Shown here: one piece after another, positions 23,801 to 34,754 of the stretch | Position numbering within the stretch: position 1 is the first letter of the stretch | Layout: each line of letters begins with the position of its first letter | Assembly: GCA_033964015.1 (NCBI GenBank) | Contig: CM066918.1 | Span: 24,697,387-24,761,386 of the forward strand | Direction of reading: 5' to 3' | Length of the DNA: 64,000 bases | Source: Scolanthus callimorphus | Taxonomy: Eukaryota; Cnidaria; Anthozoa; Actiniaria; Edwardsiidae | Made by a program: the position numbers and the translations under genes | The notes under the pieces: generated by a model | What the model was told of the DNA's origin: nothing | What the model saw: the letters and a program-made list of their open reading frames with translations, nothing else | Database searches by the model: none

Positions 23801-24331
23801 ACCACATGATTGCTATAACGTTCATTCTGTTCTAGAGTTGAAAATCTACTCAGTGTGATCGAATAATGCTTCTATTCAGAGCTTGGTGACTTTATTCGAC
23901 ATCTTCCCACTTTGTTGCATTCAGCAATGTTCAACAATGTTCGACGGCAGTGCGAATTAAGTTTCACATTTCGCGTAAACATTCTAGGCAAAGTGTTTTG
24001 CTCCAAAGATTGAAGTCGCACTAGCGCGTTTCCCGCCCTTTTGCTATTTCTTTGATTGTTTTGCTTCTACTTCCTTGCTAGCTGAGGTCTCTGCATTTCG
24101 CTGACCGAAATGCAGAGAGAAGAGGCCTCTGCTAGCAGGGAATGCTTCTACAAAGCTTTGGCAAAAAAAAACAGCCCAAACTCGACCGCGCCTTTGTGTT
24201 TTGGTCAGTTGGCACTAAAGTGTTAGTTCGCTGGCAGAGTGACGCTCGCATCAGGAAATTCTTTTCTGGCAAATTCTGACCGCAAAGCCAGAAAGATTTG
24301 CCAAGTGCGACCCCTGTTACCCCGGTTTCAC
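20840..24331. other. Intergenic region between the astacin gene and WRAP73
   Basis: No coding exon is supported. 20990-21260 has CCTAAAAGGTACCAACAAG-type sequence related to parts of the left duplication. 23401-23416 is a poly-C run. A short palindrome (GCTAGCTGAGGTCTCTGCAT / ATGCAGAGAGAAGAGGCCTC) is at 24076-24136. Confidence 0.5.
22178..22390. mobile_element. MITE-like foldback, 'CCGTCCACACTAC' family
   Basis: GAGACCCCGTCCACACTACA at the left and GTAGTGTGGACGAGGTCTC at the right are inverted. The inner arms CGTTTTCAAACGAAAACGGA / TCCGTTTTCGTTTGAAAACG are also inverted. A relative sits in the WRAP73 gene at 26521-26875. Confidence 0.8.
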
Positions 24332-27300
24332 TCATGTCCGTGGGTCTGAGAGAAAACAAAGGCACATGTGGTCTTTACTCAGGATCACCAGACTGCTGCC
24401 GTCCGGATGCCAACACAGGGACGTCACATTGAAAACAGCTGCAAACAGAAACACATCGGGAATATATAAGACCGCGTGTAATAATTGGGGAATTAGCCTG
24501 AATTTTCAGCCGGAGAAAATACGAAGCAATTCCTGGACACATTTGAAGTCCGCATGAGTTCCGTTTAACAGAAAAATAGTCCTTCGATCATGATAGTAGT
24601 CTGCTCTTGTAACTATGCTTGTGTGACCATTTCCACGCGTTTTATTAGCCATTTACGGATAAGAAGTAAGGAACCTCTTTTCCGTCAGAGTTCGGGAGCT
24701 TTTTAACCTGCACTAGCGATGGAGAAGAGGGTGAAAGACTTGGTGAGCGGACGCGGCTTCTGCTTTTTACTTCCTGTTTCATTGGACTTGCTATACAAGC
24801 TTAGAGCTATATTGTCAAGGAGAAGCAAGACCTACTTCTCAGATGCTAAACCAAAGTGTATTGCACCTCGATTTTTACAACATGGTTAGCAAAATTGTTT
24901 CGTCGCGTGTCTGGTATTTCGCGTGGTAGTTTTTGGTTCGCGTGATACCACGCAAAATACTAGACACGCGAACAACTTTTTGATAAGACTAACAGAAAGA
25001 AACACTCTGCTCCCAGGTTATACAATTAAGATGAATGAATGCTTTCTAGCTTGCGTAGTTGGCAGTCTTGTGTGTTTTTCGAGATGATTTTTCGCGCGGC
25101 CATATCGCACTTGCTCTCGGGTAAACAATCTTCGCTCCCGCCGATAAAAACCGTCTCGAAAAACTCACAAAACCGCCAGCTAGCAGGCTATTACTCTTCC
25201 AGTGATGATTTGTACACATACATTCAGATGGAATGACAACAGACACACAGCCTGCAGGCGACCACATATAAAGCTTGTTGTTATTGGTGCATAAAGCCAG
25301 TCTAGGCTGCAAGGGATCCCACTCGATTGCTGAAAAGAAAAAATGAAAATACCGTCAGATACTTTGTAAACTGACTTGGCCAAAATGGTGTTTCATATAT
25401 ACAAATAACCAGGCCCGTAACCCAAAAAAAACGTTACCGAGTCGAAGTAAGCCATTCATTGATTAACTACCAAACTTATACTTTTTGTAATTAATATTTT
25501 GGAATCGTGAAACAGTAAAGTCAAAAACTTTACGCTGGTTATGGGCCTGACAACAATTGCAAAACACTAAAACAGTATTTCTGAGCACTCTATTAACCTT
25601 TAATTGGCTGTGTTTGAAGGAGAAGAACGGCAAGACAAAGCTTTGGCATATCCCAAATCCATAATGCATTGGGCATATTGTCTGTAGAGAGAATTTTAAA
25701 ATAAGATACTTTAGTAGTATATGTTGCGTAAATCGAGCCATCTCTCTTTCTTTCACGGTTTTTAGAAGCCCGTTGATGAAGCACCGAATATTAATCAGTG
25801 AGTCACCGTGAAGCACTGACAATTCACAAGTGAAGCACGGCATATGACGAATGATTTAATGCCGAGAAAAAAAGGAATAAAATGTCAAAATTCTATGCAA
25901 AATGAAGACCGCGTTTTCCGAGCTCTTTCAGACTTATGGTTTCTTTGTTTAAGCTTGATGAATTATTCATGAGTTTGAGAATGCATGTTTAATGTTGTTC
26001 AATGCATGTTTATCATCTTCTAAATCACAGACGTAACTTCGGGAAAACTTGAACACCGTGTTCAATAATGCATGTGAAAAAGATCCGAAAAAATCAAGGC
26101 TGTCGTCGTGCAAAATGATACAAGTGCCATATCGCTTTCAACTGAGTTTCTAATGAGCTCACTGTTTGTTCTTAGAAGAACAAATTTAACGGGCTATTGT
26201 TAAGCTGGTTTGCCTAAGTCTTCCTAATGCTCTGTTTATACAAAAATGAATAAAATAATGTAAAGATGGATGCAGTAGAGTACTCACCATTCCTTGTCGC
26301 CATGTAACGGCTGTCATGGCTAAATGAAATATAGCCAACACCTAACTTTGGACTGTGCTTTTCTGGATCAAGCTTGACCATGGGAACCTGAACTGGAACT
26401 TGCTCGATTTGATCTGCAAAATGACAATAATAGAATATTGAAGGAAAGAGCAGAAATGGGATTTCTAACTCCACAGTTTTTTAATATATAAGCTCAAGAT
26501 TTTACACCTCAAGCTATTTAGACCCCGTCCACACTAACGCGTTTTCGTTTGAATCCGTATATTTTTTGATACGTTTAGGCCTTCCGTCCACACTAACGCG
26601 CTGATCGTCTCGCGAAAGTGAATAAAAATGGATCCGTATACATATCGTTTTCAAGTGTGGACGGTCGAATCCGGATAAAATGAAAACGATGACGTCAACT
26701 AGCTTCAACTGTACCACTTAATTTGAGACTGTCCTTGCACACGCTAACATCAAATAAAAACTGATCTCTTGTTTGGAGCTAAATCTCCCGTCCACACTAA
26801 CACGCTGCGAATCCGTATAAGTTTGAAAACGAATACTTTTGAAAGCGCGTTAGTGTGTGGACAGGGCCTTATAGCCAAAGACAAAATTCCAAATTTTGAT
26901 GAAATCCTTTTGAAGTATTGATATTTAGACTTAGGAAAAGTGATTTCTTTGATTTGCACGAAATTCAAACTTTATTGAATATTTTCAAAATGTTTTTCAC
27001 AAAAAAGTAAGAGTTTGTAGCCATGTATGAAGTAATAAGTTGTAGCCATGTTTCTGTATCAGAGTAACTTACATTTGCTTTGTAGAGAAAAGCCACCTGG
27101 TGCTAACAAATCTCCTCGAAGCAATGGTGGTCTAACTTCTGCTTCTTTATAAACAACCTGCATATTAAATATATCAATTAAAATAATATAAACAACAAAT
27201 TTTAGGATCCCTAAGTTCTTTTAAATTTTAAACAATTTGTTCACATCTTTCTGTCAGTCTTTTCTTAGCTAGCAAAGTTGTTCATGTGCCTAGTATTTCA

Positions 27301-30300
27301 CATAGTAGTTTTCATTAACAACCACGCAAAATACCAGACACGCAAACAACTTTGCTATCTAATAAAAGACTAACAGAAAGAAACCTCTGCTTGCTGGGTA
27401 CCAGGTACCAGTGCCCCTCCGCTATGATATCATGACCAGCTACACACTTTGGAGGCATAATTTCCCAATAATCTTAACTACATAAGCATCCAGCATCTAC
27501 TTTTTCTGAAACCCCTGATCATGGGCATACCAAAATGTAGGCTCTGGTGTTCCAGACTGCACTTTACCATGGATTCCCTTGATCTCAATCCCTCTTGCCA
27601 ACTTACCACAGATGGGTTGTCAACAGTAGGAGTGTGACAATGTTCTGCAACAACTTTCCATGTGACATGGTTCAGAACTCGGCACTGAAATCATAAAAAA
27701 CAATGCCACTGGATTTTAAGAACTTGCACAACCATGCCTCTTTTAAGATTGGAAATAGAGATCTCTAAACTTTATAAATGTTAGGAAAGAGGGGAGTTGC
27801 CTATTTGTATCAAAAATATGCAACCTCATACCTGCCAACTCTCCAGGTTTTCCCGTGAGTCTCCAGGTTCTCTATTAAATCTCCTAGTCTCCAGGTTAAA
27901 GCATCAAATCTCCCGGATTTGTCAACATATTCTATGATTCATAGTCAGGCACAAAAAAATCAACTGATGTCCGCGCCATCGGCAAAGAATCAGAGAGAGT
28001 TCAGACATTTTCAGAAGAGATTCGGAAAGGTTTCAGGAAAGACTCTCGGAAACAAGATGGTTCCCGACCAACGAATTCTCCAGATTTCAGAACTTCTGGG
28101 GTTGACAGGTATGCAACTGGCAAGGTGGTTATTGTCTGAGATCTTTGCTCTAATCTCACAGGTTATTTTCTGCTGGCAGAGCAACTCATAATACAATCCA
28201 CTCTCATTGAGACCAAGGTAGAAATAAATGTTCTCCTGTTCAAGCCAGGTATCGAAACCCAAAATGCAGTAGTGATGGACCAGTTTATTTTGCGTCCAGC
28301 AACTTGAAAATTACCTTTTGATCAAAGCTTCCAATAGCCAGGAACTGACTGGAAGGAGACCAGCAAACAGATTTTATCCCCAAGGCATATTGATAAGCGC
28401 TATAGTGAGCAAGTTGACGCCCATCTAATGAATACAGGTACAGGTCATACTGGAAATATAATATTTAGAACAATGATATTTTATTCTTCAGCAAGACATG
28501 CAAATTGATGTATGGACAAAAATAATACATGGGATAATTATATGCTTAAATGGTATGTCAAACTCACATGCACATTGTGGTCCCATAAACACAGCACTTG
28601 GCCATCTGGGGACCAAGCAAGATCAGCAAGATCTTTGGTTTCCACTTCAAAATGCTGTAAAATATCACAATGGTAACAACATCATGAATTGTAACTTTTA
28701 AAGATCATTCACAACAAAACTAATAGATATTTTAGAATTGGGCCATCATTCTAAAATCTGAGCATTCAGGGGAGGTGACAAGTCACCCCCTTTTCTACCC
28801 TCCCCCCCCCCCCAAAAAAAAAGAATTAAAATACAAAAGATTTTGGGGCCATTCCATTTTTATCTGCAACTTAGTTTCTCCGAGGGGTATAGCAAAATGG
28901 CCTTTTCCGAGGGGGTCAAACCGAAAAAAGGCTCTTCTGTAGGTTCTTCCAAGGGGTGCAAAAAAGGCTCTTGCATAGGTATTTCCAAGGGAATAGAGCA
29001 AGAATTTCTGAGGGGGTTACTAAAAGAAAATGACCTATTCTGTACTAGGGGTGTGGCTAAAAAATGGAATGTCCCTTGGCCACAATTCAATATTTTGGAC
29101 TTATTAAACAATCTTGTATGTTGGTGTGGGGAGTCAGCCTAGTGCTACCACTGCAAGTTAATAATTAATTTATCTGAGTAAAACTTAATTTGCCACTGTC
29201 AACTTCTGTACCTTCAGAAGTTTCCAGGAATCACAAGTAAATATGCTGACAAAATCTTTACAATTCCTCCTCTCCGCTAAGGCCATGTACTTTCCATCTT
29301 TGGTAAAGTCAAGTCCTGGTAAAAAAATTATAATTATTTAAGTGTAAAATGCTGAATTGTATGAGCAGACTTATACTCTGGCAAAATAGCAAAATACAGT
29401 TATAAAAATATCAGCACCTTCATTTACATGTTTTGGATATCTGATATAGCTCACAGACTTGCTGATCAAAGACCACACAGTGATTCTAATCTAAAAAACA
29501 AATAAATAAATAATTGTATTAGTTGAGTCACTGTTGTTAGGGAGCGTTCATAATTTATCTAGAGGGGGGGCTATGATGATTTTGAGGGGGGGCCTCTGTT
29601 TTTCCCTAATATGATTTAGGGGGGGCTATGGAAAATTTCCAACAAAAATAACATTGAGCATAGGGGGGGCCAACCATTTTTCCCCGAAAAAAAATTATAC
29701 AAAAATACAGTAAAAACCAGCGTATTAGAACCCTCGACATAATAACCTAATAAGGTTATTAAATACATTTTAAGTTAGGTTCTTATCAGTGGAGTTGCTG
29801 TAAAAGTGTGTAGTAGAAACTCCTGAATTGGAAGATTATCATCTGATTATATTTAAAAGTAACTGGACATTCATTTTTTTTTTCTTTCTGAAAAATGGAT
29901 AAGATTAATAGCAATCTTCAGGATCAGTAACTATCACAAGACTTTAATATGGCTAAGGGTGTATATGTGGTAGGGGGGGGGGGCTATGATATTTTTCTTT
30001 GATTAATTGACATCTCTTGAGGGGGGTCAGGATAAAAACCCTGAGATCATCAGGGGGGGCTTCAAAAATGAAAAGAAAAAAATTAGGAAATCATCATAGG
30101 CCCCCCTCTAGATAAATTATGAATGCTCCCTTAAGGAGTTCACCGGTTTCCCGAGTCAAATCCGAGTCCGAGTCAAATCCGAGCCTGAGTCAAAAGTCCG
30201 AGTCAGTGATATTTTTGTTCCAAAATTTGGAATTTCTGCATTAAAAATATACCATGGCTTTTCCCTGGCTTGATTAGTAGTAGAGTCTGTTAAGGGAAAA

Positions 30301-33300
30301 AATAGGTAAAATCGTGGACTTCTGCGTAAAGGCGCCAAATTTGGACCAAATGTTCCTTAGGTGAAATAAATCAGTTTTCGGGAGGGGTGCCATCATTTCG
30401 ACCCAAGGGGGGTAGGGTAGGGGCAATTTTGTCTATTTTCTAATCTGCCAATATTTCCTCGATATTAAAGGGTTTTAGATAAACAAGACCATGACAATTC
30501 TTCCTGTATGGTGCCCTTCACATTGGACTAGGTGGGGGTGCAAGAAATGTCCGACAAGGGGGGGAAGGGGGAGTTTCGGGTCACATTTTCGTGCTACCCT
30601 CAGAGATCATAATTTCATCGTACAATCACAAAATTTGACATAAATGTTCCTTAGGTAACATTTAACAGTTTTCGAAAGGGGTGCCACATTTTTGGCCCAA
30701 TGGGGGGAGGGCAGGGAGAATTTTGTCCATCACCTGATTTACCGTATATTTCAGCGGTATTTAAGAGTTATCAATAAACAAATCCACGGTAATTCTTCAT
30801 GAATGGTCCCCTTCATATTTGACTAGATGGGGTGCTACAAACATTTGAAAAGGGGAAGGGGTGAGTAATGGATGAAATTTACATGCTATGCGCTTTTTAA
30901 TTGCAATTTGATTGTACAGTTACGAAATCAGACATGAATGTTCCTTAGGCAACATCTAACAGTTTTTGGAAGGAGTGCCACAATTTCGGGCCAAGGGGGG
31001 GAGGGTAGGGACAACTTTGTACTTTACCTGATTATCCCTATATTTCAGCGGTATTAAAGAGTTATTGATAAACAACACCATGTCGATTCTTCATGAATGG
31101 TTCCCTTCACATTTGACTAGATGGGGGTGCTACAAACATTTGTCGCGGGGGAGAGGCGGGTTATGGGTGAAATTTACATGCTATGCGCTTTTTAATTTCA
31201 ATTTGATTGTACAGTCACCAAATCCGACATGAATGTTCCTTAGGCAACATCTAACAGTTTTCAAAAGGGGTGCCACAATTTCGGCCTAAGGGGGGGGAGG
31301 GTAGGGACAATTTTGGACTTTACCTGATTCTCCCTATATGTGTGGAAATACTATATAGCATATCAATTATAATTAATTATTTAATGACAATGAAAAGTAT
31401 GACTTCAGCTGACTTGCAATGCTAGTTGGTATTTTTAAAATACTTGTAATGCAGATTAGCTCAGGTTATAAGAGGACAAACGACGGGCCACAGTCAAAGT
31501 GTTGCGGTATCGACAAGAATCGATGTATGCATTCTGTTCGAAAATAAACAAGTGTAATGACCTGGAGCCCTAGATTCAAATTCTAAATCAGTTATATATA
31601 CATAAATCAGATAATTGGAGTTTTTATCATTGACTCGTAATTTTGACTCAGGCTCGGATTTGACTCGGATTCGGATTTGACTCGGGAAATGGATTTACTC
31701 TGTTGTTAAGTACCAAAACCAAACAAATCCACAGGGAGATTGAAAAGTACTGAATTTCATTTTAAAATATAATACAGTCAAAGCTCTTGTAAGCGACCAC
31801 CTCGGAAACTGAAAATTGCGGTCGTTAACGGAGCTGGTCGCTTACAAGAACAGCTCTCGTAAGCGACCACCAGGCGGCTTCCTACTTGATCAATAGGTGT
31901 TGGTCGCTTACGAGAGCTTAGTACAATAAATCTAGAAAAAACCATGTGATACTAATGCTTAAAATAGTTTGATTTATTTCCCGACTTTAATTAAGAATAG
32001 ATAACCGCAAATATGTACATAGAAAATAGCATTTTACTGGTGCAGCTTGTATCAGTTTAGATATTTATGAGGTGATGACTGATGTTTAAAGACAAAAAGT
32101 ACTGTGGTCACTTACGAGAGCTTAAAAACAATAGGAAATTTCTGTTGGTGATCTGAAATTGTGGTCGCTAATGGAGCTGGTCACATCGATAAGGCGGTCG
32201 CTTACGAGAGCTTGAAATAACAGAGTTTATGTGACATTTCAAACAGGGTTTCGGGAAATGGTCGTTACGGGAGCTGGTTGCTTACGAGAGCAGTCGCACA
32301 GAGAGCTTCGACTGTAGTAACTTTATGACAAAATAAAAGGTATCTTGACACCCACACCTCAGGAAATTCCAGACTCATAAGGGAGAAGTACCTATGGATA
32401 TTTTCTGGAATCATGCAACATTATAAAAATATCTGGAGGGCTTCAATTGCTTAGATTTATCCTATGCCATATGTTTCACACACTGGTGCCCCCTATGAAA
32501 ATAATAGTCATGGCAACAATAGAAAAACATTGTTACCTGGAAATCAGCAGTAGAGAGAACATGTCTGCCATCAGGACTCCATCTTGCAGCAACAAGACCT
32601 GCCGATCCCTCATCAATTTTACATGTCCAGTCTGGTTTCTCCAATGACCACACCTAAACAAAACAAAAGGTACACAAACAATTAAAAACAAGAACAGGGA
32701 AACAATTTAATTGGTTAACAACTACTTACAATGATTTAATTACCTGTATTAAGTTTCTTTAAACATGGCACACAAGACATAGAGCGAGTCTGAAGACCAC
32801 TGAAACATACACAAAAAATACAACACACTGAGAACAACCTCTGTGCTCAAATCACTTCAGCAAGCCTAAAAAGTTTGTTCAAGTCAGAAGGGAAGGCATT
32901 ATTTTAAGGTACATTCAAAATGGCATTTAGCTGTAGAGATATGGAACCACTCCTGCATAATTGCAGGAGACTCACCACTTTTAGTCTTGTCTCTCACTCC
33001 CAATTTGGATCCAAACCTCCCACATTTATAAAGAAACACCCCCTTGACTGTAGCTTTGTAAAGTTATTTCACAAGTGCAAAATAGCTTTACAAAGAGACA
33101 CTGTATGTTTGTTTTTTGTTTGCATTCTGATTTGTTGACTTAACAAAGATCAATCCACTCTGGAAAATCTGCTCTGTCAGATAAAAACATCAAAGGCAAG
33201 AAATCTCCAGTATCATTCTAATCCTATAGATACCTCAATATGTTGAACATTGTCTAGACAAGTGTACAGCTGTAAGATTTGAAGGGTCTTCACATCTCTG

Positions 33301-33788
33301 ATAATTAAGCGGTACTGTACGCAGTTGGCCTGCAATTAATAATAATAATTTTAATACTTATAGCGCGCAAATTCGCATATACATATGATCAAATGCACAA
33401 GAGTATACAACACAACAGTATATTTAATCAAGAAATGGGAAGTAACAATACAATCTCAGACCCGCAAATGCTAAATCTAGACGGTAGTGTCAGAGCAAGG
33501 CAAAAGAAGAGAGAAAACTAATACCCCATCCATCCACACTGTTTAAATCCTTATCTCCTAAGAGGAGACTGTTCCAAGGACAAAACTGAATACACTGTAC
33601 TGTACATGTTACTAAGTGATCATTTAACTAGTGAGACTTGATCGCAGTAAAAAGCTTCACATGTCGTGAGGCGAAGAAAAACCTTGTTTATTGGTGTAAA
33701 TGCAGCAGTATAAGCTTACCATAAATTTGCCATTAGGAGACAATTTGCAGAGCTGATTTGTCTGCTTGAAGAGTTCGGAGAAATTCAT
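24332..33788 (-). CDS. WRAP73: WRAP73 (WDR8) WD-repeat protein orthologue, 14 exons, ~441 aa
   Basis: Exons in transcript order: 33788-33720, 33329-33234, 32799-32744, 32653-32537, 29490-29418, 29315-29212, 28654-28568, 28449-28315, 27684-27607, 27157-27073, 26413-26288, 25681-25598, 25329-25222, 24438-24332. The product starts MNFSELFK and has the family's hallmark stretches in order: [63 protein letters not shown], [28 protein letters not shown] and a final [12 protein letters not shown]. Length is close to the ~460-residue vertebrate protein. Vertebrate WRAP73 is a centrosomal protein that works with SSX2IP in spindle-pole anchoring; the same role is inferred. Exon 3 is one base short: 56 nt where phases on both sides need 57. 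As read it stops after about 16 codons. One more T after 32760 (an A in the transcript) restores ...MFKRNLIQ. All other junctions and phases agree. Confidence 0.9.
24895..24995. repeat. Hairpin repeat in the WRAP73 last intron
   Basis: CGTGTCTGGTATTTCGCGTGG and CCACGCAAAATACTAGACACG are inverted, followed by ACTAACAGAAAGAAAC. It shares arms and flank with 27240-27390 and with 4070-4185. Confidence 0.65.
26521..26875. mobile_element. MITE-like foldback, 'CCGTCCACACTAACGCG' family, in a WRAP73 intron
   Basis: GACCCCGTCCACACTAACGC at the left and GCGTTAGTGTGTGGACAGGG at the right are inverted. Two further CCGTCCACACTAAC copies inside suggest nesting of two elements. Confidence 0.7.
27240..27390. 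repeat. Hairpin repeat in a WRAP73 intron
   Basis: AGCAAAGTTGTTCATGTGCC / ACGCAAACAACTTTGCT form inverted arms, followed by the family flank CTAACAGAAAGAAACCTCTG. Confidence 0.6.
29536..30133. mobile_element. MITE-like element with 'AGGGAGCGTTCATAATTTATC' ends in a WRAP73 intron
   Basis: GGGAGCGTTCATAATTTATC and GATAAATTATGAATGCTCCC are inverted ends. The interior has several GGGGGGGCTATGATGATTTT-like units. The layout parallels the longer GGGACCGTTCATTTTTTATC elements at 44703 and 56116, but the end sequence differs. Confidence 0.75.
30137..31690. mobile_element. Composite element: GACTCGGATT inverted ends around a ~293-bp tandem array
   Basis: The left end holds GAGTCAAATCCGAGTCCGAG and GAGCCTGAGTCAAAAGTC. 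The right end holds the inverse GACTCAGGCTCGGATTTGAC and GACTCGGATTCGGATTTGAC. Inside, the phrase ATGTTCCTTAGG...CAGTTTT followed by GGGGTGCCA recurs near 30349, 30643, 30937 and 31231, about 293 bp apart, making four diverged tandem copies. No coding frame is convincing. Confidence 0.75.
31783..32316. mobile_element. Element built of 'GGTCGCTTACGAGAGCTT' units
   Basis: TACAGTCAAAGCTCTTGTAA at the left is matched by GAGAGCTTCGACTGTA at the right. At least five copies of a GTCGCTTACGAGAGCT phrase occur in both orientations inside. The terminal inverted arrangement suggests a non-autonomous transposon. Confidence 0.65.
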
Positions 33789-34754
33789 GTTTATTTAGTA
33801 GCACAATAATTGTATTTTTCAAGGAATGCAGTCACCACGATCGCGTAAATAGTCCATTTCATTGAAATCAACAAGGAAGCCGCCATTCGAACAGCCCGCC
33901 ATTTTGCTTCCTTCTGAGTCAAGCCTCGGAATCTTGTCGGAGCAACATCGGAATAGTTTCGGAATTTACGATTCACGTTAATTTTGTTTCTTCTAGGTAA
34001 ACATATTTGAGCAAAAGGCGCGAAAGATTCTTCCAAAACATTTTGATGTTTCTATGACTGCTAAAGCCGGGAAAATACGAGACACAAAATCCCTCAACTT
34101 GTCGCGCAACATTGCTGCGTTGCAAGTCTAATGTTTGCTGCTCGTTTTTCGTCAAATTATCAACTTGTCGCGCAACATTTTGTTTTGATGATCACACATG
34201 CGAGACCAAGGCGAATTTGGCTCCTTAGCACTTCATTTCTGTTGACCAACGAACTTGAATCGTAGGCAAAATGTTGCGCGACAAGTTGTGTGTTTGATTA
34301 AAAACGAGCAACAAATTTGTGTCTCAAAGAATTTGTGTCTCAAAGTAGACCCGCGCGCAACAAGTTTTCACAACCTGCAACAAATGTTTTTGTTGCGCGA
34401 CAAGTTGTGGCGCGAGATGAAAAACGCGCAACATCGATTATCAACTTGCAACGCAACAATGTTCCGCGACAAGTTGAGGGATTTTGTGCCTCGTATTTCC
34501 CTGGCTTTAAAGATAGACAATGTTTTGGTAAATACTTTAAATACCTGTAAACGAACATTACCCGAGTGAAGTTTGTGATCAATAATGTCTCGGTTTTGAC
34601 TCACGCATAGTTCAATGCAAGAATTTGCTGAAAGTTCATGCGCCCGCAAAACAAAGCAGTTCTGAAAGAAACGTGTAGTTTTGTAAAAGGTCACGAAATT
34701 TCGTGTGGAAAATTTAGTTTTTGGATGCAGTTGAGGAAGTGAGGTCTGATCGAG
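33789..34754. promoter_or_regulatory. Divergent intergenic region, candidate bidirectional promoter of WRAP73 and SPCS1
   Basis: The start codons of WRAP73 (leftward) and SPCS1 (rightward) are 966 bp apart with nothing else between them. The part next to WRAP73 has CGGAATCTTGTCGGAGCAAC and other CpG-containing sequence. No TATA box was seen near either start. A foldback element occupies the middle. Confidence 0.5.
34055..34515. mobile_element. Foldback element, 'GCGCGACAAGTTG' family, between WRAP73 and SPCS1
   Basis: GCCGGGAAAATACGAGACAC ... AAAATCCCTCAACTTGTCGC on the left is mirrored by GCGACAAGTTGAGGGATTTT ... GTGCCTCGTATTTCCCTGGC on the right. Several TTGCGCGACAAGTTG units repeat inside. 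Confidence 0.8.
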
